Position numbers and translations under genes: made by a program. This document shows, one piece after another, positions 35,068-46,730 of a stretch of 64,000 bases of DNA. Source of the DNA: Tuctoria greenei (lineage: Eukaryota; Streptophyta; Magnoliopsida; Poales; Poaceae); the NCBI GenBank assembly GCA_036927565.1, contig JAYESD010000001.1, forward strand, positions 69,087,751-69,151,750. The letters are read 5' to 3'. The notes beneath the pieces are model-generated. The model saw only the letters and a list, made by a program, of their open reading frames with translations. It made no database searches and had not been told where the DNA came from. Each line of letters opens with the position of its first letter. Position 1 is the stretch's first letter.

Positions 35068-36130
35068 TTACAATCCGTCTTTGACAAGCTACGCACTACG
35101 CGCACCAAGCTGAACCCGGACAAGTGTGTCTTTGGGGTTAGATTTGGGAAAGCTTCTGGGGTTCTTGGTGACTTAGCGCGGAATCGAAGCAAATCATGCG
35201 AATATCAAGGCTATAGAAGAAATGCGGCCCCCATCCCACATTAAAGACGTCCAAAAGTTGACTGTATGTCTAGCTGCGCTCAGCCGGTTTATATCAAGAT
35301 TGGCAGAACGGGCGCTACCCTTCTTCAAACTCTTGAGGAAGTCCATACTATTTCATTGGTCTGAAGAAGTAGAGAAGGCGTTTTGAGAGCTGAAGCAGCT
35401 CCTCTCCACACTACGAATCCTGGTAGCTCTGAACCTTGGTGAGTTTTTACCGCTTTAAGTTTTGGCAACTGCAGAGGTTGTCAGTATGGTCCTGGTCGCG
35501 GAAAGACCGGAGCCATCTCCAATTCAGGAGTCTAGACCCTCTGGGAGGGTCCGGAGCTACCTGAAGGCGAGTCTGTGTACCAACCCTCAGCCAAGAATCC
35601 TCAAGGCGAGATGCTAGAGGATCAACCTCTGGAAGGGTCTGGGTCACTCCAGAAGAAGCTCCGGGTTCCTTCGGCAGGGACCAGGAAATTCTAGAAGAAG
35701 GTCCGGACCCCTCCGGGAGGGTCCGGGTTGACGAGGAGGAAGCTCCAGACCCCTCGGGGAGGGCCCGGACAGTCCGATGCCCAGTGTACTTCATCAGTGA
35801 AGTACTCCACAACGCCAAGACTCGATACATTGAGGTGCATAAACTGCTTTACGCAGTTCTTATCGCCTAAAGAAAGCTTCGTCATTACTTCCAAGCCCAC
35901 AAAATATCAGTGGTAACTTCTTTTCCACCACGTGCAATTTTGCAAAACCCTAATTCTACTAGGAATATTGCAAAGTGGGCAGAAGAGCTAGCAGAATTCG
36001 ACCTAGAATTCGTGTCGAGACAAGCAATTAAAAGTCAAGCCTTGGCTGGCTTTGTGGCGGAGTGGACTCCCTCTCCATCAAACCTTGGGGGCCACAGTGA
36101 GCAGAAACTAGGGCTCAAATTTCCAGTATT
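35068..36130 (+). pseudogene. pol: E7 pol: RT end and RNase H
   Basis: RT end: LQSVFDKLRTTRTKLNPDKCVFGV (two blocks, 35068-35140), then the connection region with several stops. RNase H: VYFISEVLHNAKTRYIEVHKLLYAV (35780-35860), KLRHYFQAHKISVV, NIAKWAEELAEFDLEF, AIKSQALAGFVAEWTPS (36020-36080). Between AERPEPSPIQESR (35500) and VYFISEVL lies an unusual ~75-residue acidic insertion made of repeats (see 35515-35775). Confidence 0.8.
35515..35775 (+). repeat. Minisatellite-like insertion in E7 RNase H
   Basis: Degenerate repeats of about 45 bp built on palindromic GGACCCCTCC-GGGAGGGTCC. In the RNase H frame they read as units like EEAPDPSGRVRV. A further copy of the motif lies at 49835-49855, outside the coding region. 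Confidence 0.65.
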
Positions 36131-36895
36131 CACTAAGCCTCACTGGACCCTCTAATTTGATGGCTTTGTGCAGAAGCAGGTGGCCGGAGCTGGAATCCTT
36201 CTCCTGGCTCCGACCGGAGAGAAGGTCAAGTACATGGTACAACTTGATTTCAAGGCAACCAACAATATGGCGGAGTATGAAGCCCTCATCTGTGGACTCA
36301 AGGTGGCACTATCTTATGGTGTAAAATAGCTGTTGCTAAAGGGAGATTCACAACTCATCATCAAACAAGTGAAAGGTGAATGCTCCTGCAACAATTCTCA
36401 ATTAGCTGCTTATCTCCTTGAAGTCCAGAGGCTTCAGAAGGACTTCGAAGTCCTGGATCTCCATCATATTTAACGCCTTCATAACTCCGAAGCCGATGAA
36501 CTCTCGATGAAAGCCTCAACCGGAGCTCTGACTCCTGACAAAATCTTCCCCCGGAGGTTATCAAAACCAACAACTCAGCATGCTGAACTGAGCGAAGAGG
36601 GCGAGACCAGCACCTCAAAGCTGGCGGTCTCGGTTGCCCTGTTACCATGGCGTTCACCAAGGGTCGTAGGTGCTGTCGGAAGCTCCGAGCAACCCATCAC
36701 GCAAAACTCAGAAGCTCAAGTTAGCTCCGATGCATTATTTTTGGAGATCCGGAGCTACATGAAAGACAATATCCTTCCTGAAGACAGTGTATCCGCTGAC
36801 CAGATTGTCAGATTGGCTAATAGATACACGTTAGTAGAAGGGGATCAATACCGACGCGGTGACAATGGCATACTAATGCGGTGCATTGCAAGGGA
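36131..36895 (+). pseudogene. pol: E7 pol: second (archaeal-type) RNase H and linker to integrase
   Basis: FDGFVQKQVAGAGILLLAP (36155), NNMAEYEALICGLKVAL (36260) and LLKGDSQLIIKQVKGE (36340) match the archaeal-type RNase H of Tat elements, and SEADELSMKAS (36490) supplies the last Asp. All four catalytic positions (D, E, D, D) are visible despite three in-frame stops. The linker that follows (36500-36895) is open for 152 codons and reaches the integrase zinc-domain start LVEGDQYRRGDNGILMRC, where E9 is inserted. Confidence 0.85.
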
Positions 36896-37154
36896 AGAAG
36901 TGAAAGTGCATCTAAGAATCCCTTGTGGGTTTTGGATGATTTATGACAAGCAAATGAGATCCTAACCAATTTGTTGAGATGAGCACATGTTTTAATAGCA
37001 AAATAAGCGAATTGCCACAAAGAAGGGAGAATGAGGAGCAAAGTGGAAATGCGCTCAAGGAAGAAGAATAGTAGATCATTGTGTATGGAGTGTGTTAAGG
37101 AAACACACCCCAATATCTCAATCACAATTAAACACACACATTGCACAAAGTTAT

Positions 37155-37650
37155 ACAGGACCGGACTAGTCCGAATGTCACCGGACTAGTCCGATATCCT
37201 CTCTACACAAAATTGGACAAGTCTGATATCAATCGGACTAGTCTGATATCTCTCTGACTAGAATCGTACTAGTCCTGCCCAGTGCGGACTAGTCCTCTAA
37301 AAACTTCACAAGTCACACAAAATTGGACAAGTCCGATCACCATCGGACTTGTCCGATATTCGTTCTGTTCTAAATCGGACAAGTTCGATATTAGAACGGA
37401 CTAGTCCGAAAAACCCTCTGACCTAAATCGGACAAGTCCTCCAAGTGCAGACTTGTCACCCAATTCACTTAGGATTTCACATGTCCGGACAAGTCCGATA
37501 ACAATCGGACTAGTCTGAATATTTCCAAAAGAGAAATCAGACAAGTCCGCCCCTAGCCGGACTAGTCCGATATCTCGGCACACTTAGGGTTTGCTACACG
37601 CAGCACACCGGACTATTCCGGTGTCCACCACGGACTAGTCCGATCTTTCT
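37155..37650. repeat. CGGAC-(TA/AA)-GTCCG palindrome cluster, 5' LTR
   Basis: About twenty copies, spaced irregularly, upstream of the TATA box. Palindromic LTR motifs of this kind are described for Sireviruses. CTAGTCC and CAAGTCC versions alternate. Confidence 0.85.
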
Positions 37651-37680
37651 AGACCCTAATGGTCACTTTTAGAAACCCCA

Positions 37681-37688
37681 TATAAATA
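37681..37688 (+). promoter_or_regulatory. E9 LTR TATA box (5' LTR)
   Basis: CCCCATATAAATAGAG context, conserved at 47907-47914. The palindrome cluster lies just upstream, in U3. Confidence 0.65.
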
Positions 37689-38462
37689 GAGTTGCACGGC
37701 CCAACTTTAAATTCTCTCGAACCCTAGCGCCGTCACACCTCCCAAGAGCCTCAAAAACCACATCTCTCCACAAAATTAAGTGCAACAAAGATCAATCCGT
37801 TGAGGATTCACTCTAGATCATTGGAGAGACACGTTCAACACTCATTGAACTCTTAGTTTGAATCTCTAACACACTCCTGTGATTTCATTGTAATATTTTG
37901 AGTTTGTTCTTGGTGGTATTTCGTATTGTAATCTAAGGGAGCTCTCAACGTGTGAGAAGGCCCCTTTGAATTCGGTTATTCACCCCTTTGTGATAAGTGG
38001 AAGAACATTCTCCTTCGTGGCTATCCGACAAGGTTAGGGTTGGAGAAGACCCGGTCCTTTTGTGGACTCCTCAACATGGATGTAGGTTGCCTCTGTGGGT
38101 ACGGAACCACGGGATAAATCTCTTGTGTTCTTGTTTTTTGTTCATCGTCCTTTACATTATATCAATCTAGGGTTTCAATTAATCTTGCTCACATTACGTT
38201 GAAATATCAAATTTAAGACTGACTTGTGATATACCCTAGTACATAATCTTGCAACACATAAATTACAAGTATATTTCCGCTGCTACACCCTAGAATCAAA
38301 CTTAATAAATCAAACTTGATCAACCTAGTCCGTACACACCGGACTAGTCCGCACTTTACCGAACTAGTCCAATATCTCTGGTTTTGAACTAGTTGTTAAG
38401 TGTTGCAGGTTCTGACAAAACTCAAAAAGGCCTATTCCCCCTCCCTCTAGGCCACATTCAAT

Positions 38463-38474
38463 TGGTATCAGAGC
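38463..38474 (+). other. E9 primer-binding site (tRNA-Met type)
   Basis: TGGTATCAGAGC, 2 nt after the 5' LTR. Confidence 0.93.
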
Positions 38475-38513
38475 AGGTTCTTCAAAAAAGATACTAATCG
38501 CTCGAAGAAGACC

Positions 38514-40055
38514 ATGTCGGACATGAAGGACATCCACAAGAGCAACAACCAAGAAAAGGTTGATGATGAAAAGAACCTCAAGGTGGAGAAGCTCTTCGAA
38601 GCCATTCAAGACTTCGACGACAACAATGAGGAGATGCTAGAACTAAAGGCGCTCCTAATAAAGAAGACTCTTTCCAGAAGGAAAGTGAAGATTGAAGAAA
38701 AGAAGAAGGGGAGTAGTCACACCGACTACTCCCGATATCCTTTTAACTATGATCGTCTCAATTCCAATAATAATCATTATTTGTCTATCCCACTTGGAAA
38801 ACCCTTACAGTTCGATGGAAGTGATTACTCAATGTGGAGGCAAAATATGGAAATGCATCTAATTTCCCTCAATCCAAGTTTATGGCATATTGTGTGCACA
38901 GGGATAGATATCCCAGACGACGACGAAGAGCTCACACCAAGCCAAGAGCAGGCTATTCATCGAAATGCTCAGGCCGCGGCAGTAATTACCTCTTCGCTCA
39001 GTCGGGACGAGTTCACCAAGGTGGATGGACTCGAGATTGCTAAGGAGATTTAGGACACACTGCAAACTGCACATGAAGGTTACTATCATGTGCGTGAAGC
39101 AAAGATAAAAATGATGGAAGGCGAATTAGGAAGATTTGCAACTGAAGAAGACGAGTCACCCCGGGACATGTAAAACCGATTGAAGACACTCGTAAACAAG
39201 GTCAGATCATACAGAAGTAAGAATTGGAATGACCACGAGGTGGTAAAGCTCATCCTTAGAGCTTTCATGCCTCGCAACGTCACCCTATGCTCCATGATCA
39301 GAGAAAGCCCCGTATACAAAAGGATGACTCCGGATGGATTTCTTGGAAAGATCATCAACTTCAAGATGATGGAAAAACAAGCAAAGCGTGTCAAGGAGAT
39401 TGCCAAACTCACCTCGGCAAAGAAGAAAGGGGTTGCTTTGAAGTCCACCCTCAAGCCCTTATCTAAAGAAGCTAGAGAAGCACAACTAGAAGAAGACAGT
39501 GACGACGAGAGTAGTGAATTAGATGAAGAAGACATGATATTGTTCATGAAGAAATTCAAGAGAACAATGAAGAAAAGACAAGGTGCCAAATCAAGCGAAG
39601 GAAAGTACAAAGAAAGAACAAAGCCAAAGTTGAGTCGGGCATGCTATAATTGTGGTGAGTATAGCCACTTTATAGTTGATTGCCCATATGAAGAGAACAA
39701 GAAAAAGACTAAAGAAGCCAAACCTCAACCCAAGAAATTCTTCAAGAAGAAGAATCAAGCCGAACAAGCTCACATAGCGAAAGAGTGGGACTCAAATGAT
39801 GAGTCCTTATCATCCGAAGAAGAAGAGATGGCTAGTGTAGCCATCGAGAAGACACCCAAGAAGTCTACTCTCTTCCCTAAACTCGGCGCAAGGAAGGGAG
39901 ATGGCACTTGCCTTATGGCAAAGGAAGGTAAACGCAAGGTAACCATTGAACCCCCTTCTGTGCATTCCTATTCTAGTGATGATGAAATCAATAGTGATAA
40001 TGAGGATATGCTTATTGGACTAGAAAGCAGCCACAAAAATGAAATTTTTTCTTGA
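38514..40055 (+). pseudogene. gag: E9 gag
   Basis: Start ATG 38514 (MSDMKDIHKS). Residues about 95-180 are the N-terminal gag domain (KPLQFDGSDYSMWRQNMEMHL, WHIVCTGID). After two in-frame stops (39051 and 39174, both in the same frame) it goes on with VYKRMTPDGFLGKIINF. A zinc knuckle CYNCGEYSHFIVDC (about 39640-39680) has complete CCHC. Long Lys/Glu-rich tracts follow. The long gag fits Sirevirus. Except for the two stops the frame is intact for 514 codons. Confidence 0.88.
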
Positions 40056-40924
40056 TCAACTTGTTGAGAAGGAGAGGTTAATACATCGTCAAGAGGACAT
40101 GATCATCTCCCAAAAGGAGGAATATGTCAAACTTGACATGCTTCTAGAAATTGAAATGGAACGGAGCAAATCACTATAGCTTGAGTTAGCTTCGAGCAAG
40201 GAAACTTGCTTGGAGTTAACCGACTCAAATTCTACAATCAAGGACCAACTTGCTGACCTGATCAAGGTTAACAAGATCCTTGAAGTGCAAGTTGAGTCAC
40301 TCAAGCAAGGTGAACCTTCTTCCTCATGAAGTTCACCTTCTTAACCCATTAAAACTGAGTTTGCTCATGCTTGTACATGTAAGAAAGTTGACACCAGTTT
40401 GAAGGGCAAGACAACCTCTACAAAAAGATAAACATCTTGCCCAAGGTGGCATATTTGACAAGGAGAAGATCAAATATGCACGTACTGCATACTTGGTCAA
40501 AAGACCTCCAAATGTCAAATATGGCATTGGTTACTCTTATGGTGAAAAGCAACATGCTAGAAGCCATAAGAATAACAAGGCGAGGATTACCTTTGTAAAG
40601 GGAAGACCCTCTCAAACTGAAAAGTCAAAGATTAAAACAGTAATCACACATGAACACCGGATTAGTCCGGTTGGTGTCCGGACAAGTCCGGTCCTCCGGA
40701 CAAGTCCGGCCTCCCAGACTAGTCCTGTACATAAACAACAACAGTTATTGTTTAGAACTTTTGATGCCTCTTATGTCTTAATGAAAAATAATTTTGACAA
40801 AGTTAACGCTCATTATGTTGGGCCACACCATGAGAACACCAAGTCTCATGTGTGGGTGCCCAAATGTCTTGTAACTAACCTCCAAGGACCCAAGCAAGCT
40901 TGGGTACCTAAAACCAAAGCATAA
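40042..40924 (+). pseudogene. gag: E9 gag C-terminal coiled-coil and RTSP-repeat region
   Basis: After a frameshift near 40050 gag continues: FLDQLVEKERLIHRQEDMII and LELTDSNSTIKDQLADLI give a coiled-coil region, then (40493-40924) KRPPNVKYGIGYSYGEK. Residues coded at 40660-40735 read VRTSPVLRTSPASQTSPV, produced by palindromes of the LTR type inside the coding sequence. It ends HVWVPKCLV...WVPKTKA and a TAA at 40922, just before the protease frame. Confidence 0.75.
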
Positions 40925-40925
40925 T

Positions 40926-42304
40926 TTGTTTTTGCAGGCCTATTCCTCTGGTGGATCTATATGGGTGCTAGACAGTGGCTGCACCAACCATATGACCGGA
41001 GAAAGAAGAATGTTCATTGAATATGAAGAGAATGAGGATCCAAATGAGGGCATCTATTTTGGAGATAATAGTAAAGGAATGGTGCTCGGTACTGGTAAAA
41101 TTGCAATATCTTCTAAACACACACTTTCTCATGTCTTACACGTTGAATCCTTTGATTGTAACCTGCTGTCCATATCTCAATTAAGTGACAAAGGTTATAA
41201 TTGCTTGTTCACTAACGAGGGTGTGACCATTTCTAGGAGGAGTGATGGTTCCATTGCATTCAAGGGTATGTTAAAGGGAAAGCTCTATCTTGTTGACTTC
41301 AACAAGGATAAAGCTGAACTTGACACATCTTGATTGCAAAAATGAACATGGGTTGGCTGTGGCATAGACGGCTAGCGCATGTTGGCATGACGAACCTTCA
41401 AAAACTCCTCAAGGGCGATCACATCCGAGGTTTAAAGGATGTTGTGTTTGAGAAAGACTGGCCTTGTAGTGCGTGCCAAGCCGGGAAGCAAGTTTGAGCA
41501 CCTCACCCCGCCAAGAACGTCATGACTACAACAAGACCGCTCGAGCTACTTCACATGGACTTGTTTGGTCCAATTTCCTACATAAGCATCAGTGGTAACA
41601 AATATGGTGTAGTAGTTGTTGATGATGTTTCTCGCTTCACTTGGGTTTTCTTTTTGCATGATAATTCCGGAACAAAAGGAATACTCAAGAAGTTCTTCAA
41701 GCAAGCTCAAAACAAATTCTCATTGACAATCAAGAACATTCGAAGCAACAATGGCACGGAGTTCAAGAACACACAAGTGGAGAAATACCTTGATGAAGAA
41801 GGCATATAGCACGAATTTTCAGCTCCATACTCCCCACAACAAAATGGAGTTGCCGAAAGAAAGAACCGAACTCTCATAGAGATGGCAAGAACAAAGCTCA
41901 ATGAGTACAAGACCTCGGATCGATTTTGGGAGGAAGCGATTAACACCGCTTGCCAGGCCGTAAATCAACTTTATCTTCATCGACTACTCAAGAAGACATC
42001 CTATGAGCTACTCACCGGTAACAAACCCAGTATTTCATATTTTCGAGTTTTCGGTTCTCCATGTTATATTTTAAACAAGAAGCCCAGGACTTCAAAGTTT
42101 GCTTTGAAGTCCGATGAAGGTTTCTTGCTTCGTTATGAATCGAACACTTACGCCTATCGTGTTTTCCACAAGACCTCCGGACTTGTTGAAGTAGCACGTG
42201 ACATAGTGTTCGATGAGAGTGACGGCTCCCAAAAGGAGCAAGATGATCTATGTGTACTAGGTAAAGAAGAAGCTCCCTGTCAAGCATTGAAAAGAATGGC
42301 TTAG
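40926..42304 (+). pseudogene. pol: E9 pol: protease and integrase
   Basis: Protease: WVLDSGCTNHMTG (40965) keeps the D-S-G triad. A frameshift near 41325 leads to the integrase: zinc domain WHRRLAHVGMTNL and CSACQAGK (41360-41490). The core has the first Asp in LLHMDLFGP (41550) and Glu in QNGVAERKNRTL (41840), but the second Asp is Asn in IRSNNGTEF (41740). Stops at 41496 and 41807. Pol starts after TTTTTGCAG (40930-40938), which looks like a splice acceptor. The frame shifts again near 42300. Confidence 0.88.
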
Positions 42305-44121
42305 GTGAAGTTCAAACACAAGAGTCACCTCTACTTGTGCATGAGGAATATCAACCACAAGGGGAGGTCAACGATCAAGGGGGAGCTCCCACACAAGACC
42401 AACCACAAGAATACGAAGATAATCAACAAGTCAACAAAGGCAACCATTTAGGGGGAGAAGAAGATGATCATGAAGATACAACGCCTCAAGTGCCACATCC
42501 AAGAGTACACCAATGCGTCCAAAGGGATTACCCAATCGACAATATTATCGGTGACATCCAAAACGGAGTAACCACTAGATCTCGTATAGCTAACTTTTGT
42601 GAGCACTATTCGTTTGTATCCTTTTTCCAACCGTGCAGGGTTGAGGATGCATTGAAAGATCCAGACTGGGTGGTGGCAATGCAAGAAGAATTGAACAACT
42701 TCAAGCGGAACGAGGTGTGGGAACTCGTGGCAAGACCCAATGCGAACATTATAGGCACCAAGTGGGTCTTTCGCAACAAACAAGACGAACACGGGGTGGT
42801 GACAAGGAATGAGGCATGACTTGTGGCCAAAGGGTATTCAAAAGTCGAAGGTTTGGATTTCAATGAGACCTTTGCTCCAGTAGCTAGACTTGAATCTATT
42901 AGAATGTTACTTGCATATGCTACTCACCATGATTTCAAGCTGTATCAAATGGATGTGAAAAGCGCCTTCCTCAACGGACCAATCAAGGAGGAGGTGTATG
43001 CGGAGCAACCCCCCGAGTTTGAAGACGAAGAATTTCTCGACCACGTATTCAAATTGCGTAAGGCTCTCTATGGCCTCAAACAAGCTCCTAGAGCTTGGTA
43101 TGAGTGTCTCAGAGATTTCTTAATTGAACATGGCTTTAAGATAGGCAAAGTAGATTATACACTATTTAAAAATAATTTTGACAATGATCTTTTTATTTGT
43201 CAAATTTATGTTGATGATATAATCTTTGGGTCAACTAATCAATCTTTTTGTGAGGAATTTAATAAAATCATGACAGATAGGTTTGAGATGTCAATGATGG
43301 GAGAACTAAAATACTTCTCGGGATTCCAAGTGCGGCAACAAAAGGAAGGGACGTTCATAAGCCAAACAAAGTACACGCAAGACATACTCAAGAAGTTTGG
43401 TATGGACAAGGCGAAGCCTATAAAGACTCCCATGGCAACAAATGGCCACTTGGATGTCAATGAAGATGTACCTAGCGTCGACCAAAAGGTATATTGCTCC
43501 ATGATTGGATCTCTACTCTATTTATGTGCATCTAGGCTAGACATTATGTTGAGTGTATGTTTGTGTGCAAGGTTTCAAGCCAATCCTATGGAGTGTCACT
43601 TGACACCCGTAAAAAGGATCTTGAGATGTTTAGTTCATACACCCAAACTTGGTCTATTGTACCCAAAAGGCTCAAAATTCAATCTCATTGGTTACTCCGA
43701 TGCAGATTATGCCGGGTGCAAAGTAGTTAGAAAAAGCACCTCTTGTACATTCCAATTCCTAGGGAGATCCTTAGTTTCTTGGTCCTCCAAGAAACAAAAT
43801 TCCATTGCCTTATCCACAGCCGAAGCGGAGTATGTTGCAGCTGGGAGTTGTTGTGCACAACTCCTTTGGATGCAACAAACTCTAAGGGATTACAGTTACA
43901 ATATGAACCGTATTCCACTCCTTTGTGACAATGAGAGTGCCATCAAAATTGCCCACAACCCAGTTGAGAACTCTAGAACTAAACACATAGATATAAGACA
44001 TCACTTTTTGAGAGATCATTCCATGAAAGGAGATATAGCCATTTCCTATGTCAACACCCAAAAGCAATTGGCCGACATATTAACCAATCCACTTGATGAA
44101 AAGCGCTTTTGTGAACTCTGA
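42305..44121 (+). pseudogene. pol: E9 pol: reverse transcriptase and RNase H
   Basis: The linker is rich in Gln/Glu/Asp (42340-42500). RT: AMQEELNNFKRNEVWELV, IGTKWVFRNK, one in-frame stop at 42817, then LVAKGYSKVEGLDF, QMDVKSAFLNG (first Asp), ALYGLKQAPRAWY and IYVDDIIFG (YVDD intact, 43210). RNase H: GYSDADYAG, STAEAEYVA, LCDNESAIKIA and HIDIRHHFLRD, so the D-E-D-D residues are present. The 432-codon frame 42823-44121 is the best preserved enzyme in the window. Confidence 0.92.
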
Positions 44122-45074
44122 AATGAGCTAAACATCCTTGATGCTCGGAGTGTGGCTTGAAATGTTGCATACCTATATGAATTCTTCAAAATATGTTAAT
44201 TGGATTGTGAAAATCATCTCTCCCAATCTTCTTCCGAAAACAATGTTAATTATTAGATCTTGGTGAATTATGATCATTGCTTGATTGTTGTATGCTTACT
44301 GATCATGTTCATCAAGATTATTTGATTTGATTTTCCTCCATATTTTCTAAATATGTACCTTCAAATATATATGAATGGGCTAAGAAATTATTGCCTAGTG
44401 ACCACGGACTAGTCCGTGGTTACCCAGACTAGTCCGCCCATGCAGACTAGTCCGCAGAGTGCTGGTTAGGCAGGACTAGTCCGTTGTAGTCCTCTGGAAA
44501 AGTTCGGACTAGTCCGGTCATCTCCGGACTTGTCTGATTTTTCGTGTCCATAACCCTAGCCGCCGCCAATCCCTAATTTCCTCACCTCCACTCTTGCCTC
44601 ACGCATTATCTCTCTTCCATTCGAGCTCCCAAGGCGATTCCTTGATTTCTCCATCGGAACTTTGCATGTTTGGGTGTAATTTGATCGTCATCGCGCAGGG
44701 ATTGAACTTCTCGGACAAGTCCGGCCTTCAACACCCTCATCTCTGAGTTCCAATCGATTTCTTCGGTAATTTTAACTCAAACCCTAGAAATTCCAAATTT
44801 CTTCATTGTTGATCGAATAGCCTAGCATATTTCACTATATACATGCCCTCTTGATGTATTATGTTTATGCTACGCTTGTTGTACATTAGGAATCAACTTT
44901 TGTATAGTCTCTTAGGTTTTTGAGGATGAATACTGAACTAGTCCGGTCCATGCACAGACAAGTCCGGTCCCCCGGAGTAGTTCGTTCCTGTACACCGGAC
45001 ATGTCCGATTTTTCTGAACTCAAAACCTAAATTTTCAATTCCTCAATGCAATTCCTTGCTATCCTTTCACACCT
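44122..45074 (+). repeat. E9 pol-ORF3 spacer with palindromes
   Basis: Non-coding. It holds further CGGACTAGTCCG-type copies at 44403-44530, 44695-44715 and 44935-45010. No ORF with support. Confidence 0.7.
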
Positions 45075-46691
45075 ATGCCTTGTACCATTCGTCATGCCAC
45101 TCATTCTCAGGTCATGTCGAGCTCGAACAATGAAGTCTCTGACTTTGAGGCCGAGATGGACAACGAGGTGGCACCTCGGACCTCGACGGGTCTTGGCAAG
45201 AAGCCCCAAGAGAGACCTTCCGAGCCAGCTCCGTCTCCTCCACAAGATCGGAGGAAAGTGCTAGCGAAGAAGCCAGCCTTCAAGGTGTCAGCTTCTAGGG
45301 CTACCGACGGTAGTGGCCCTAGCTCGGCAAGTGCCCGCCTAGACAAAGGCAAGGGCAAAGGGATAGCGACGGGTCCAGTTGGCCCGTTGAAGCTCCATGC
45401 TCCGAGGGAAGGGGTCCGGGACCCCACTGATGAGAAGTTCAACGGGAAGGGCAGTGATTCGGCAGCAAAGTTCAGAAGCATCGATTGGTATGGCCGACCG
45501 AAACAAGCTGCCGGCAGAAGATTTTGGTGCAACTTCCATGCAGATTTCTACAAATTTGTGTATCTCCCAATGAAGACACCGGTTGTGCACAGTCAATGGA
45601 TTGATTGGGCACACTTTGAGAAGAAGGGCGCTCCCCGTTCACTGAAGTGGTGGAAGCCATTGAGAGGCATGGCCTGAAGGATCTCTTTGCCTTCAGGAAC
45701 AACTGGAATGATGGTCATTGCACAATTCTTTGCAACATGCCATTTCTCAAATAAAGATGAGGAAAGTGTTACTTGGATGACTCACGGATCCAAGTACAGT
45801 ATAACTCAAGAAGATTTTGCAAGCCTGCTTCACCTTGACACCTAAAGATCTGACTGCTTGATCATCCACAGCATAGGTGTCATTGAGAAGGATAAGATGA
45901 CGTTCCTATATGAGCCAAACTCCAAGTTCAACCCTGCATCCGCAAAGAACATGAAGCTGTTCTTTGAAGTGCTCAATAGAGTCTTGAGGAAGACCATCGC
46001 TTCAAAGGATGGAGATGTCGGGAGTGTGCAAGGCTATCTCCGGACATTGATGAGAGTGATAAGCAAGGGCCGCCAGTTTGATGTGGCGGACTACATCTGG
46101 AATGACATGGTTAACATATCCTGCACACCCAACGGATCTGGTGGGTATGCTCCATATCTGATGTTTGTGATCGAGAAGGTCACCGGGATTGAATTTGTCA
46201 AGGATGTGGAGCATCTACCCTTGAGGCCTAAGATGACTCAGAAGCCAAGTGTCTAGGCTGCTCCCTCGCCAGCCTCTAGTCCTGAGGCACCGGCAAGAAG
46301 ATCTGAAGATGCAAGAGCTGCCTCTGCCAGTAGGGCAGCCCCTCAAAGGGGATCAGCCAGTGGGATCCTCAAATACTTGGCTGCCATCTTCGCTTCCTGC
46401 AAAAAGGCCGAAGTGAAGGCCCATAAGCCCAACAAGAGAAGAAAGGAATATATGAAGTATGTGAAGGAAAATGTGAAGCAAATTTGCCAAAAACTAGAGA
46501 TTGAACCCATTTGGTCTCCAGTAATCTCTGAATATTCACACTCAGATTTCACCGAGCTCGGGCCCTTGACCACCTCCAAGCTTTCCTACTTTGGCATTGG
46601 GGGCTCGAGTGACTCAGCACCTCCTCCTCCTCATCGGGCTGAAGATGAAGATGACGAAGACAATGATGAGAGGACAGACAGCGAAGAGTGA
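45075..46691 (+). pseudogene. E9 third ORF (Sirevirus ORF3)
   Basis: Sense ORF downstream of pol. It may start at ATG 45075 or 45117. The N-terminal part is Ser/Pro/Lys-rich and disordered (KKPQERPSEPAPSPP). A folded part begins near 45490: RRFWCNFHADFYKFVYLPMK, PVVHSQWIDW. After frameshifts near 45640 and 45715 it goes on with LFAFRNNWN and WMTHGSKYSI, then 45858-46256 (YEPNSKFNPASAKNMKLFF, LMFVIEKVTGIEFV). The last part (46377-46691) is basic, then Asp/Glu-rich. The folded part resembles what is annotated in grasses as 'putative plant transposon protein'. Sirevirus ORF3 is often called env-like, but no signal peptide or membrane segment is apparent. Function unknown. Confidence 0.65.
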
Positions 46692-46730
46692 AGACCTTAC
46701 GACCCTCCTCTCCTTCTTTTTGGTGTCTTG

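Larger units (their letters stand above)
36901..38460 (+). repeat. E9 5' LTR with palindrome array
   Basis: 1560 bp. Between 37155 and 37650 it carries roughly twenty near-palindromes of the type CGGACTAGTCCG or CGGACAAGTCCG, plus two more near 38350. TATA box TATAAATA at 37681-37688. It differs from the 3' LTR mainly by scattered substitutions and one extra palindrome unit near 37608-37640. Confidence 0.93.

Noticed and set aside
35447..35830. 127-codon minus-strand ORF with LPEGSGASS repeats
   Set aside because: Antisense reading of the repeat insertion in the E7 RNase H frame; flanking RNase H motifs are on the plus strand.
37155..37650. Regular short repeats that could look like a CRISPR array
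   Set aside because: The repeats are palindromic 12-mers with irregular spacing in a plant LTR, present in both LTRs; there are no unique spacers of constant length and no cas genes.
45107..45614. Minus-strand ORFs over E9 ORF3
   Set aside because: The sense frame shows conserved blocks (FWCNFHADFY, WIDW); the antisense frames show none.
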